In this document: positions 7,415 to 15,795 of the stretch, piece by piece
Layout: every line of letters starts with the position of its first letter
How positions within the stretch are numbered: the stretch's first letter is position 1
Source of the DNA: CAXSBR01 sp964252015
Lineage (GTDB): Bacteria; Actinomycetota; Actinomycetes; Mycobacteriales; Jatrophihabitantaceae
Length of the DNA stretch: 64,000 bases
NCBI GenBank assembly: GCA_964252015.1
Contig: CAXULW010000015.1
Coordinates: 1-64,000 of the forward strand
Direction: 5' to 3'
The notes under the pieces: generated by a model
What the model was told of the DNA's origin: nothing
The model's database searches: none
The model's input: the letters and a program-made list of their open reading frames with translations, nothing else
Program-made: the position numbers and the translations under genes

Positions 7415-10400
7415 GTGACCGAGCCCATGCTCGATTCCGAAACCACAGACACCCACAGCGACACCCCCCCGAACGACGCCCCCCCGAACGGCAGCTCGGT
7501 CGGCGACACCGCCGCCCCCGCACCACGCAAGCGCGCGCCCCGCAAGGCGGCCAAGAAGGCGGGAACAGCGGTCGACGCCGGCACCACCGACGCCGGGCCG
7601 GCCTCGGACCCAGCCGCGCAATCGGGCCCAGCCTCGCAATCGGACCCTGCTCGGGAATCGGAAGCGGCTCAGGCCGCGCCGGCCAAGGCCACCCGCCGTC
7701 GCCGGGCCACGGCTCCCGCGGGCGAGCCGAACGCGGATTCGATCGCCGCCGCGACACCGGTGCAACCGTCCCTCCCACTGGCGACCGCCGCTGCCGCCAT
7801 GGCGGCCCCGTCCGTCCCGGGCGAATCGGGTGACGTCGACAGCCCGTCCGCCGACACGTTCGCGCCCGCCCGGACCCGGCGTCGCTCGACCAAGGCGGCC
7901 GGGCCCGCGGCTGGGACCGGCACCACTGCAGCCGACACCTCGACCGACGCCACCGCAGCCGACACCTCGACCGACGCCACCGCAGCCGACACCTCGACCG
8001 ACGCCACCGCGGTCACCCCGGCCCCGCGTCGACGCGCCCGCCGCGGCGCCGGTGCCGCCGCCGCGGCCGACGCCTCGGGGTCTGCCGCGACCGATGACGC
8101 CGCGACCGAGAACCTCGCCACGAACGACGCCTCGACGCCTGCCTCCACGACTGATGCCGCCACCATCAATGCCGGCTCCGATGCCTCCACGACGGACGTC
8201 GTCGCGGGGGAGGCCGACGCTTCGGACGCCCCGGTCCGCACCCCGCGCAAACGTGGTTCCCGCAAGGCCCCGGCGCCGATCGCGTTCGGGTCGTCGGGAA
8301 CGCCGGAGGTGGGGGGTGAGCCCAGCGCATCGTCCGAAGGTGACGCAACCGCGCCGCCACGCCTGGCCGTCCCCGTGCTGTTCGTGGCGCCGGGGACCGT
8401 CGAGGTGGAAGCGCCGCCCGCGGGCCGTCGTCGCCGGCGGGCCACCTCGGCCGTGTCCGCCCCGGGGGCTGACCGGGAGCCCGGACCGGACGCCGAAGCA
8501 GACGCGACCGACACCGCCGAGCTCGACCCGACCGAGGACGTTGAGGTTGCGCTGGAGCCGACCGACACTGACCCCGACGAGCCGGGCGCAGGTGATGACG
8601 ACGCCGGACGCCGGCGTCGCCGCCGCGGTCGCCGTGGCCGCGGCGCCCGAGCCGACGAGGGCGAGTCCGGCGAGCACGCCGAGTCGAACGCCGAGGAGGC
8701 CGCGTCCACCGACGCCGACCCGGACGCCGTAAATGACGCAACCGGCGAGGCCGATGACGACGAGGGCGCTGAGGGCACCGGCTCGCGCCGGCGCCGGCGT
8801 CGGCGTCGCGGGAGTTCCGCCGACAGTGCCGAGCGCACCGATGACCCGCCGAACACGGTCGTCCACGTCCGCACCCAACGCGAACAGCGCAGCGCCCGCA
8901 GCAACGCGGGCGGCAATGGGAACGGCGGCAACGGAAACGGCGGCAACGCCAACGCCACGCCCAGCGGCGACGACGAGGTCCGCGGCATCCGCGGTTCGTC
9001 CCGGCTGGAGGCCAAGCGCCAGCGCCGCCGGGAGGGCCGCGACAACGGCCGTCGCCGGGTGCCGATCCTGACCGAGTCCGAGTTCCTGGCCCGCCGTGAG
9101 TCGGTCGACCGGCTCATGGCCGTGCGCCAGCGCGGTGACCGCACCCAGATCGCGATCCTCGAAGACGGCGTGCTGGTCGAGCACTACGTGACCCGGGCCA
9201 GCGCCACGTCCTACGTCGGCAACGTCTACCTGGGCCGCGTGCAGAACGTCCTTCCCTCGATGGAGGCGGCGTTCGTCGACATCGGCAAGGGGCGCAACGG
9301 TGTGCTCTACGCCGGCGAGGTCAACTGGGACGCGGCCGGTCTGGAAGGCAAGGCCCGCGCGATCGAGGCGGCCATGAAATCCGGCGACGCCGTGCTCGTC
9401 CAGGTGACCAAGGACCCGATCGGGCACAAGGGCGCCCGGCTCACCAGCCAGATCTCGCTGCCCGGCCGCTTCCTGGTGCTCGTGCCCAACGGCGGCATGA
9501 CCGGTATCAGCCGCAAGCTGCCCGACACCGAGCGGCATCGCCTCAAGGCCATCCTGAAGAAGATCGTCCCCGAGGACGCCGGCGTCATCGTGCGCACGGC
9601 GGCCGAGGGCGCGTCCGAGGAAGACCTGAATAGCGACATGGACCGGCTGAAGTCGCAGTGGGACGCGATCCGCGCCCATGCGGCCAAGCCCGGCGACGCG
9701 CCCGTGCTCGTCCACGGCGAACCCGACCTGGCCATCCGCGTCGTCCGCGACGTGTTCAACGAGGACTTCCAGTCCATGGTTGTGGAGGGTGATTCAGCCT
9801 GGGACGAGATCGGCGGCTACCTCGGTTCGGTTGCGCCCGAGCTGGCGGCCCGGGCCAGCCGGCACACCCCGGACACCGACCTGTTCCACGATCTGCGCGT
9901 CGACGAGCAGCTGGCCAAGGCGCTTGACCGCAAGGTGTGGCTGCCCTCGGGCGGTTCCCTGGTGATCGACCGCACCGAGGCCATGGTCGTGATCGACGTC
10001 AACACCGGCAAGTTCACCGGTTCCGGGGGCAACCTCGAGCAGACGGTCACCCGCAACAACCTCGAGGCGGCTGAGGAGATCGTGCGCCAGCTGCGCCTGC
10101 GTGACGTCGGCGGCATCATCGTCATCGACTTCATCGACATGGTGCTGGAGAGCAACCGGGAGCTCGTCCTGCGTCGGCTCACGGAGTGCCTGGGCCGCGA
10201 CCGGACCAAGCACCAGGTGGCCGAGGTCACCTCGCTCGGCCTGGTCCAGATGACGCGAAAGCGGGTCGGCGAAGGACTGCTCGAAGCGTTCAGCGAGCCG
10301 TGCGACAAGTGCCACGGCCGCGGCGTCATCGTGCACAGCGAGCCAATCGATCAGCCCCACGAGCACGACATCGACGACGGTCCGTCGCGCGGGTCGGGCA

Positions 10401-11269
10401 ACGGTTCGGGCCGCGGTCCCGCCGCCAACGGCTCAGGCGCCGGCAACGGCAACGGCGCGGGTGGTTCGGGCGGTTCAGGTAACGGGTCCGCTCGCCGTAA
10501 CCGCCGCGGTCGCGGTGGCCAGCGCGACGACGTCGCGGTCGTCGAGGAGCATGACGACGATCCCGAGCGCCGGGCGCGCGCGGCCGCCGCGATGAACGCC
10601 ATCGCGCGCCACACGCTCTCGGTGGAGGCTCACGCCGCGACCCACGCCGACATCGACCTGATGCCGGGCGGCGTGCTCGACCCGGACGCCGTCGACCTCG
10701 CCGAGAACCACGACACCGAGAACCACGACTTCGAGAACCACGACGCCGAGAACCATGACGCCGAGAACCATGGCGCCGAGCACCACGGCGCCGAGCACCA
10801 CGGCGACGACACGGACGCCGTCGATCCCGCCCAGGTCCGGGCCGAGATCGAGGCGGCGCTGGACGCCCTGCCCGAGAACCTCATCGACGCGGCGCTGGAC
10901 ACCTTCGACGGAGATCCGGACAGCGGCGTCATCGGCGAGACGTCGATCGAATTCGACGAGCCGACGGCTGCGCTCGACCCACAGGCGGGCGACGACGCAC
11001 CGGCGCAGGATCCCGTGCCCTTGGAGGGCGGCGAGACGGCCGATTCGACCGACGAGAACCCGTTGCCGGCGCAGGCCGAACCCCAGCGCGAACCGCAGCA
11101 CGAACCGGGCGACCAACCTCAGCGCGAACCGGGCGACCAACCGCAGAACGAACCGGGCGACGAACCGCCGGCATACTCGGACCACGCTGCGACCGCGACC
11201 GGCAACGGCCGACCGCGCCGTCGCCGGGGTGCCCGGCGACCCGCCGGCCCACCCGTCCACGCCGGGTAG
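7415..11269 (+). CDS. rne: Ribonuclease E/G family endoribonuclease
   Basis: About 1284 residues. GTG at 7415 has GGAGG eight bases upstream; ATG at 7427 is the alternative. The catalytic core is the middle third: S1 domain starting near residue 568 (AILEDGVLVEHYV, AAFVDIGKGRNGVLY), 5'-sensor/RNase H region, metal-binding Asp 861 in MVVIDVNTGKFTG and Asp 905/908 in IIVIDFIDM, and the zinc-link C963/C966 in PCDKCHGRG. The long N-terminal arm (about 550 residues) is Ala/Thr/Asp-rich with RRRRRGRRGRG-type basic patches and a triple nonapeptide repeat. The C-terminal arm has Gly/Asn, His-rich (ENHDAENHD-type) and EPGDQPQ repeats. Expected role: rRNA processing and mRNA decay, with the basic arms binding RNA or partner enzymes. 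Confidence 0.93.
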   Translation: MTEPMLDSETTDTHSDTPPNDAPPNGSSVGDTAAPAPRKRAPRKAAKKAGTAVDAGTTDAGPASDPAAQSGPASQSDPARESEAAQAAPAKATRRRRATAPAGEPNADSIAAATPVQPSLPLATAAAAMAAPSVPGESGDVDSPSADTFAPARTRRRSTKAAGPAAGTGTTAADTSTDATAADTSTDATAADTSTDATAVTPAPRRRARRGAGAAAAADASGSAATDDAATENLATNDASTPASTTDAATINAGSDASTTDVVAGEADASDAPVRTPRKRGSRKAPAPIAFGSSGTPEVGGEPSASSEGDATAPPRLAVPVLFVAPGTVEVEAPPAGRRRRRATSAVSAPGADREPGPDAEADATDTAELDPTEDVEVALEPTDTDPDEPGAGDDDAGRRRRRRGRRGRGARADEGESGEHAESNAEEAASTDADPDAVNDATGEADDDEGAEGTGSRRRRRRRRGSSADSAERTDDPPNTVVHVRTQREQRSARSNAGGNGNGGNGNGGNANATPSGDDEVRGIRGSSRLEAKRQRRREGRDNGRRRVPILTESEFLARRESVDRLMAVRQRGDRTQIAILEDGVLVEHYVTRASATSYVGNVYLGRVQNVLPSMEAAFVDIGKGRNGVLYAGEVNWDAAGLEGKARAIEAAMKSGDAVLVQVTKDPIGHKGARLTSQISLPGRFLVLVPNGGMTGISRKLPDTERHRLKAILKKIVPEDAGVIVRTAAEGASEEDLNSDMDRLKSQWDAIRAHAAKPGDAPVLVHGEPDLAIRVVRDVFNEDFQSMVVEGDSAWDEIGGYLGSVAPELAARASRHTPDTDLFHDLRVDEQLAKALDRKVWLPSGGSLVIDRTEAMVVIDVNTGKFTGSGGNLEQTVTRNNLEAAEEIVRQLRLRDVGGIIVIDFIDMVLESNRELVLRRLTECLGRDRTKHQVAEVTSLGLVQMTRKRVGEGLLEAFSEPCDKCHGRGVIVHSEPIDQPHEHDIDDGPSRGSGNGSGRGPAANGSGAGNGNGAGGSGGSGNGSARRNRRGRGGQRDDVAVVEEHDDDPERRARAAAAMNAIARHTLSVEAHAATHADIDLMPGGVLDPDAVDLAENHDTENHDFENHDAENHDAENHGAEHHGAEHHGDDTDAVDPAQVRAEIEAALDALPENLIDAALDTFDGDPDSGVIGETSIEFDEPTAALDPQAGDDAPAQDPVPLEGGETADSTDENPLPAQAEPQREPQHEPGDQPQREPGDQPQNEPGDEPPAYSDHAATATGNGRPRRRRGARRPAGPPVHAG
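7928..8008 (+). repeat. Three perfect 27-bp tandem repeats inside rne
   Basis: Units at 7928-7954, 7955-7981 and 7982-8008 encode (AADTSTDAT)3 in the disordered N-terminal arm of RNase E/G. Being in frame and identical, they suggest a recent slippage expansion. Confidence 0.85.
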
Positions 11270-11320
11270 CACCCGCGGGCCTGGTTTGACGACCATCCCC
11301 ACCGGGCGCACCATGGCCGG

Positions 11321-11539
11321 ATGGTCTGGTTGGTACTCATTGGCGTCCTGCTGGTCGCGGCGATCATCATCGCGGTCTGGGGAGGCGCAAGTGCCACCGG
11401 TTGGTTGGACCGTCGGCGCCAGTACGACCCGGAAGGCGCGGCAGCCCTGGAGGAACACCGCGCCCAGCAGCAGATGCGCGGATTGGGTGGCGGCGGATTC
11501 GGCGGCGGCCCGGGGTCCATCGGCGGTGGCGGGATCTAG
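11321..11539 (+). CDS. Small single-pass membrane protein, unknown function
   Basis: 72 residues: one N-terminal membrane helix (MVWLVLIGVLLVAAIIIAVW), a short charged stretch (LDRRRQYDPEGAAALEEHRAQQQ) and a Gly-rich tail (GGGGFGGGPGSIGGGG). The pattern of a hydrophobic anchor followed by a charged region and Gly tail is that of a real protein, and the gene sits between rne and rplU on the same strand. I do not recognise a family. The Gly-rich end resembles tails that mediate weak protein contacts, but no role can be assigned. Confidence 0.65.
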   Translation: MVWLVLIGVLLVAAIIIAVWGGASATGWLDRRRQYDPEGAAALEEHRAQQQMRGLGGGGFGGGPGSIGGGGI

Positions 11540-11596
11540 CGAACGCATCCTGCTCTGCTGACACAACTCGGTCACTGAGCTGGCGGACCCCGCGCT

Positions 11597-11626
11597 TTGT
11601 GCGCGCGGGCGGCGGTGTCGTAGACT
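11597..11626 (+). promoter_or_regulatory. Candidate rplU promoter
   Basis: TTGTGC (11597-11602), an 18-nt spacer and TAGACT (11621-11626) resemble a housekeeping-sigma promoter. It would give rplU a leader of about 150 nt. Confidence 0.5.
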
Positions 11627-11656
11627 GAACGACGGCCCTGCGGTAGATGGCCACCG

Positions 11657-11688
11657 GTTCAACAGGAATGATGTTCAACAGGAATCAT
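11657..11688 (+). repeat. 16-nt tandem repeat in the rplU leader
   Basis: GTTCAACAGGAATGAT at 11657-11672 is followed directly by a copy differing in one base (11673-11688). It lies inside the predicted untranslated leader of rplU-rpmA, where ribosomal-protein autoregulation usually acts; each copy has a GGAAT(G/C)ATG segment resembling a weak start region. Confidence 0.65.
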
Positions 11689-11780
11689 GTCCGAGTCCAC
11701 GCAAGACGCCGGATCACTTCGCGCGCGGTGTGGGCATCTGAGTCAGCAAGGCAATCCCAGCAGCAGAGTGGAGATCATCG

Positions 11781-12173
11781 ATGTACGCCATCGTCAAGAC
11801 CGGCGGCAAGCAGTACAAGGTCGCCGAGGGTGACGTCATCACGGTCGAGAAGCTCGCGCTGGCGCCGGGCGAGTCCGTCTCGCTGAGGCCCCTTCTGGTC
11901 GTGGACGGCGACAGCCGCACGCTCGACGCCGATGGCCTGGCCGCAGCCAGCGTCACCGCCGAGGTCGTCGCCCAGACCAAGGGCCCCAAGATCAAGATTC
12001 ACAAGTTCAAGAACAAGACCGGCTACCACAAGCGGATGGGTCACCGTCAGAAGCTGACCGAGGTCAAGATCACCAGCGTCTCCGCCGCGGCTACCGCGCC
12101 GGCCGGGGCTGTCGAACCGACCGACAGCGCCCCCACGGACAGCGCCCCCACCGAAACGTCCGAGGAGAACTAG
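11781..12173 (+). CDS. rplU: 50S ribosomal protein L21
   Basis: 130 residues, against about 103 in most bacteria. The L21 core is complete: MYAIVKTGGKQYKVAEGD at the N-terminus, then KGPKIKIHKFKNKTGYHKRMGHRQ, the basic RNA-binding segment, at about residues 72-95. The last 30 residues (TAPAGAVEPTDSAPTDSAPTET) are an acidic, Thr/Ala/Pro-rich tail not found in typical L21, containing a small repeat. GGAG lies just upstream of the ATG. First gene of the rplU-rpmA-obgE-proB series; L21 binds 23S rRNA domain VI near L20. Confidence 0.97.
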   Translation: MYAIVKTGGKQYKVAEGDVITVEKLALAPGESVSLRPLLVVDGDSRTLDADGLAAASVTAEVVAQTKGPKIKIHKFKNKTGYHKRMGHRQKLTEVKITSVSAAATAPAGAVEPTDSAPTDSAPTETSEEN

Positions 12174-12175
12174 GA

Positions 12176-12463
12176 ATGGCTCACAAGAAGGGTGCATCCA
12201 GCTCCCGCAACGGTCGCGACTCGAACGCCCAGCGTCTTGGCGTCAAGCGTTTCGGTGGCCAGGAGGTCAACGCCGGCGAGATCCTGATCCGCCAGCGCGG
12301 CACCAAGTTCCACCCGGGCGCCGGAGTGGGACGCGGCAAGGACGACACCCTGTTCGCCCTCGTCGCCGGCGCCGTCACCTTCGGCCGGTCCCGCGGACGC
12401 AAGACCGTCTCCGTGCTCAACGAGGTGCCGACGGGCGCCGCCGTCGAGACCGCGAGCGCCTGA
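12176..12463 (+). CDS. rpmA: 50S ribosomal protein L27
   Basis: 95 residues. Starts MAHKKGASSSRNGRDSNAQRLGVKRFGGQ, the well-known flexible N-terminus of L27 that reaches the peptidyl-transferase centre, with no extra N-terminal cleavage peptide of the Firmicutes kind. GTKFHPGAGVGRGKDDTLFAL completes the family signature. It starts two bases after the rplU stop, with its GGAG site overlapping the rplU end, so the pair is translated together. A stem-loop follows. Confidence 0.97.
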   Translation: MAHKKGASSSRNGRDSNAQRLGVKRFGGQEVNAGEILIRQRGTKFHPGAGVGRGKDDTLFALVAGAVTFGRSRGRKTVSVLNEVPTGAAVETASA

Positions 12464-12503
12464 ACCACACCAGATTTCCGGCGGCACGAGTCGCCACGGT
12501 GAC

Positions 12504-12540
12504 AGCGGGCCCGGCATCGTCCGGCGCCCGCTTTCGCTGT
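12504..12540 (+). terminator. Stem-loop after rpmA
   Basis: AGCGGGCCCGG and CCGGCGCCCGCT pair with one bulge around a short loop, followed by a T-containing stretch (TTCGCTGTTTC). Likely partial terminator separating rplU-rpmA from obgE. Confidence 0.6.
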
Positions 12541-12625
12541 TTCAAAGCACCACTTCAACGCACCACTGCGGTCGCCGGTGAAGCGAAGCCGCCGCGAACG
12601 TAGCAATTAGAGGAGCATCGTTTCC

Positions 12626-14185
12626 ATGGCCGCCTTCATCGACCGGGTCGTGCTGCATCTGCGCGCCGGTGACGGCGGGCACGGCTGCTCATCGATCCAT
12701 CGCGAGAAGTTCGTACCCCTCGGTGGACCGGACGGTGGGAACGGCGGCAACGGCGGCGATGTGACCCTGGTCGTCGATCCCAGCGTCCACACCCTGCTCG
12801 ATTTCCATTTCCGTCCGCACCAGAAAGCCGGCAACGGCCAGCCCGGCGCGGGCAGTAACCGCAGCGGGTCCGAGGGCGGCGACCTGATCCTCGCCGTGCC
12901 CAACGGCACGGTCGTGCTGGACGAGCACGGCAACGAACTCGCCGACCTCACCGGCGCGGGCAGCCGCTTCGTCGCCGCCGCCGGCGGGCGCGGGGGCCTC
13001 GGCAACGCCGCGCTGGCCTCGCGTCATCGCAAGGCGCCCGGCTTCGCGCTGAAGGGCGAGCCGGGCGAGGAGCACGACCTCGTCCTCGAGCTCAAGACGG
13101 TGGCCGACGTGGGTCTGGTCGGTTACCCGTCGGCCGGTAAGTCCTCGTTGATCGCCGCGATCAGCGCGGCCCGGCCCAAGATCGCCGACTACCCGTTCAC
13201 CACGCTGGTGCCCAACCTGGGCGTGGTCAGCGCCGGGGCCACCGTGTTCACCGTCGCCGACGTGCCCGGCCTCATCCCGGGCGCGGCCCAGGGCAAAGGT
13301 CTCGGCCTCGACTTCCTGCGCCACGTCGAACGCTGCGCGGTGCTGCTGCACGTGCTCGACTGCGCCACCCTCGATCCCGGGCGGGACCCGATCAGCGACC
13401 TGGACACGATCGAAGCCGAGCTCGGCCAGTACGCCAGCACGCTCGGCGACCTGCTCGAGCGGCCCCGGCTGATCGCGCTGAACAAGGTGGACGTGCCGGA
13501 AGCGGCCGACCTGGCCGAACTGGTCACGCCCGACCTGGAAGCCCGCGGCTACCGGGTTTTCCCCATCTCGGCGGTGAGCCATGCCGGACTGCGGGAGCTC
13601 AACTTCGCCTTGGCCGCCGAGGTCGAGGCCTACCGGGCCGCGCAGCCCGCCGAGACCCCGCGGATCGTGCTGCGACCCAAGGCGGTGGACGAGTCCGGGT
13701 TCACCGTCGAGGTGGACCACGACGTGGACGGTGGTTTCATCGTGCGCGGCACCAAGCCGGAGCGGTGGGTGCGCCAGACCGCGTTCGACAACGACGAGGC
13801 CGTGGGCTTCCTGGCCGACCGGTTGGCCCGGCTCGGCGTCGAGAAGGCCCTGGCCGAAGCCGGTGCCGAAGTGGGTGCCGCGGTGACCATCGGTGACGTC
13901 ACCTTCGATTTCGAACCGACCCTGGGCATGGCCGACGACGAGTACACCGCCACCCGCCGCGGTACCGACATCCGGCTGGACCGGAGCGACCGTCCGGCCG
14001 CCGACGAGCGGCTGGCGGCCAAGCGGGCCCGGCGCGCGGGCATGCGCGGCGAGCTCGGCGAGGACTGGGAAGCCACCGTCACCGCCGGCCGCGCCGCGAT
14101 CGCCGCCGCCGCGTCCGCCTCGACCGCGTCCGCCTCGACCGCGTCCGCCTCGACCACGTCAGGTTCCGCCGAGGGCAGCGAGTAG
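12626..14185 (+). CDS. obgE: Obg family GTPase
   Basis: 519 residues. N-terminal Gly-rich Obg domain (GGPDGGNGGNGGDVTL near residue 35), G domain with P-loop GYPSAGKSS (about residues 168-176), DVPGLIPGA for G3, NKVD for G4 and the SAVS G5 motif, then the C-terminal OCT domain (FTVEVDHDVDGGFIVRG, WVRQTAFDNDEAVGFLADRL). It acts in 50S ribosome assembly and growth/stress control. The C-terminal tail ends in a low-complexity Ala/Ser/Thr run encoded by three identical 15-bp repeats (14111-14155). Upstream is a 162-nt gap with a terminator-like hairpin after rpmA; proB follows 15 bases later. Confidence 0.97.
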   Translation: MAAFIDRVVLHLRAGDGGHGCSSIHREKFVPLGGPDGGNGGNGGDVTLVVDPSVHTLLDFHFRPHQKAGNGQPGAGSNRSGSEGGDLILAVPNGTVVLDEHGNELADLTGAGSRFVAAAGGRGGLGNAALASRHRKAPGFALKGEPGEEHDLVLELKTVADVGLVGYPSAGKSSLIAAISAARPKIADYPFTTLVPNLGVVSAGATVFTVADVPGLIPGAAQGKGLGLDFLRHVERCAVLLHVLDCATLDPGRDPISDLDTIEAELGQYASTLGDLLERPRLIALNKVDVPEAADLAELVTPDLEARGYRVFPISAVSHAGLRELNFALAAEVEAYRAAQPAETPRIVLRPKAVDESGFTVEVDHDVDGGFIVRGTKPERWVRQTAFDNDEAVGFLADRLARLGVEKALAEAGAEVGAAVTIGDVTFDFEPTLGMADDEYTATRRGTDIRLDRSDRPAADERLAAKRARRAGMRGELGEDWEATVTAGRAAIAAAASASTASASTASASTTSGSAEGSE

Positions 14186-14200
14186 CCCGGTGAGCACGCG

Positions 14201-15310
14201 ATGAGCCGGGCCGCCATCGCCACCGCGGCGCGAACGGTGGTCAAGGTCGGCTCGTCGTCGCTCACCGAACAGGGTCGGCTCAGCCCGCACCGGATCGACG
14301 CCCTGGTCGACGCCCTGGCCGCCCGCCGCACGGCCGGCGGGCAGGTCGTCCTGGTCTCGTCCGGAGCCATCGCCGCGGGTATTGCCCCGCTCGGGTTGCG
14401 CCGGCGGCCCCGCGACCTGGCCACCCAGCAGGCCGCGGCCAGCGTGGGTCAGCAGCTGTTGGCCGAGCGCTACGCGGCCTCGTTCGCCCGGTACGGCCTC
14501 ACCGTGGGCCAGGTGCTGCTGACCGCCGACGACCTGCACCGGCGGGGGCACTACCGCAACGCCCAGCGAACGATGGAGCGGTTGTTGGCGTTGGGCGTCA
14601 TCCCGATCGTCAACGAGAACGACACCGTGGCCACGCACGAGATCCGCTTCGGCGACAACGATCGGTTGGCCGCGCTCGTCGCCCACCTGGTCCAGGCCGA
14701 TGCTCTCGTGCTGCTGTCCGACGTGGCCGGCCTGTACACCGACGATCCGCGCCGCGCTGATCCCGACCAGGAGCGCGCCCGCGTGATCGAAGAGATCGCC
14801 TCCGTCGGTGACCTGACCCAGGTGCGCATCGGACGCGCCGGTACCGACGTCGGCACCGGCGGCATGGCGACCAAGATCGAGGCGGCCGCGATCGCCACGG
14901 GGGCCGGCATCCCGGTGCTGCTCACCGACGCGGCGCACGTTGGCGACGGCCTGGCCGGTCGCAGCGGCACCGTCTTCCTCAGCACCGGGCGGCGTACCGC
15001 GTCGCGACTGTTCTGGCTGCGCCACGCGGCCACCCCGCGCGGGCGGATCGTGCTCGACGCCGGCGCGGTACGTGCGGTCGTGGAGCGGCGCACATCGTTG
15101 TTGCCGGTGGGCGTCACCGGGGTCAGCGGCGACTTCGGCGCCGGTGATGCGGTGGAGATCGTCGGTCCCGAGGGCGCTGTGGTCGCCCGTGGCCTGGTCG
15201 CCTTCGACGTCGACGACCTGCCCGATCTGCTCGGCAAATCGTCGGGCGAGCTGCCGGCCGAGTTCCGCCACGAGGTCGTCCACCGCGACGACATCGTCCT
15301 GCTCGTCTGA
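14201..15310 (+). CDS. proB: Glutamate 5-kinase
   Basis: 369 residues: amino-acid kinase domain (VVKVGSSSLTEQGRL at the start, VLVSSGAIAAG, IPIVNENDTVA, RFGDNDRLAALVA, VLLSDVAGLYTDDPR) followed by a C-terminal PUA domain (about residues 285-360, RIVLDAGAVRAVVE). It phosphorylates glutamate, the first step of proline synthesis, and is normally feedback-inhibited by proline. It follows obgE by 15 bases, the common actinobacterial order. proA, normally next, is 1 kb away beyond a decayed toxin-antitoxin locus and a minus-strand gene. Confidence 0.96.
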   Translation: MSRAAIATAARTVVKVGSSSLTEQGRLSPHRIDALVDALAARRTAGGQVVLVSSGAIAAGIAPLGLRRRPRDLATQQAAASVGQQLLAERYAASFARYGLTVGQVLLTADDLHRRGHYRNAQRTMERLLALGVIPIVNENDTVATHEIRFGDNDRLAALVAHLVQADALVLLSDVAGLYTDDPRRADPDQERARVIEEIASVGDLTQVRIGRAGTDVGTGGMATKIEAAAIATGAGIPVLLTDAAHVGDGLAGRSGTVFLSTGRRTASRLFWLRHAATPRGRIVLDAGAVRAVVERRTSLLPVGVTGVSGDFGAGDAVEIVGPEGAVVARGLVAFDVDDLPDLLGKSSGELPAEFRHEVVHRDDIVLLV

Positions 15311-15314
15311 CACG

Positions 15315-15434
15315 GTAGTAATCGGCTTGCTCGAGGACGACTACGCCGCCGCCTCGGATGAGTGGCAAGCAACCGGTGAGGAAGCGGTGTGGGCTTCGAC
15401 CGTCGGCGATGGCGTCGTTCATGCGGCGGGCTGA
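15315..15434 (+). pseudogene. Truncated MazE-like antitoxin remnant
   Basis: The frame reading VVIGLLEDDYAAASDEWQAT...WASTVGDGV, ending with TGA at 15432-15434, resembles the C-terminal toxin-binding part of actinobacterial MazE/ribbon-helix-helix antitoxins. No start codon or DNA-binding N-terminal domain is present: the remnant begins directly after the proB stop. Its end overlaps the mazF-like start by 14 nt, the usual arrangement in an intact pair. Identification rests on pattern and context; the toxin next to it makes it plausible. Confidence 0.6.
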
Positions 15435-15769
15435 GGTTCGATTGGCCGAGTTCGATCCGGCGTTGGGCAGCGAGGCGAACGAGCGCGGGCCGGTGGTGAT
15501 AGCCAGCAACGACGCCGTCAATGCCACCGCCAGCCGACGTGGTCACGGCATCGTCAACGATCGTTCCCATCACGAGCAACGTCATCCACGTCTACCCGTT
15601 TCAGGTACTGCTCCCTGGCGGCGAATCGGGGCTGCGAGTCGACTCGAAAGCCCGGGCGGAGCAGGTTCGTTCCATCTCGACCGAACGCATCGGACCCATG
15701 CTCGGGCGGCTGCCGCTGGCGTTGATGCGGCAGGTGGACGATGCCCTGCGCCTGCACCTGCAGCTGTGA
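15421..15769 (+). pseudogene. mazF: MazF-like toxin disrupted by a one-base insertion
   Basis: From ATG 15421 the frame reads MRRAEVRLAEFDP, GSEANERGPVVIASNDAVN, GHGIVND, and then loses similarity. From about 15557 another frame reads TIVPITSNVIHVYPFQVLLP, GLRVDSKARAEQVRSIS and a typical C-terminus (LMRQVDDALRLHLQL). Removing one A from the AA at 15556-15557 (GTCAACG to GTCACG) restores one continuous MazF/PemK-family protein of about 116 residues, an mRNA-cleaving endoribonuclease. So the toxin is inactive unless frameshifting occurs. Together with the truncated antitoxin upstream this is a decaying toxin-antitoxin operon between proB and proA. Confidence 0.85.
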
Positions 15770-15795
15770 CCCCAGGCAGCGGGTAAAGGGGAAGT

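Noticed and set aside
7295..9715. Long minus-strand open frame opposite rne
   Set aside because: Its sequence is Gly/Arg/Val-rich shadow coding of the repeats in rne; no start signal and no conserved motif. Similar long antisense frames lie opposite leuS (22018-24672) and lepA.
15358..15786. Single 142-codon gene between proB and the SRPBCC gene
   Set aside because: The similarity switches frame at 15556, so two frames together make one MazF; the long frame is an artefact after the frameshift.
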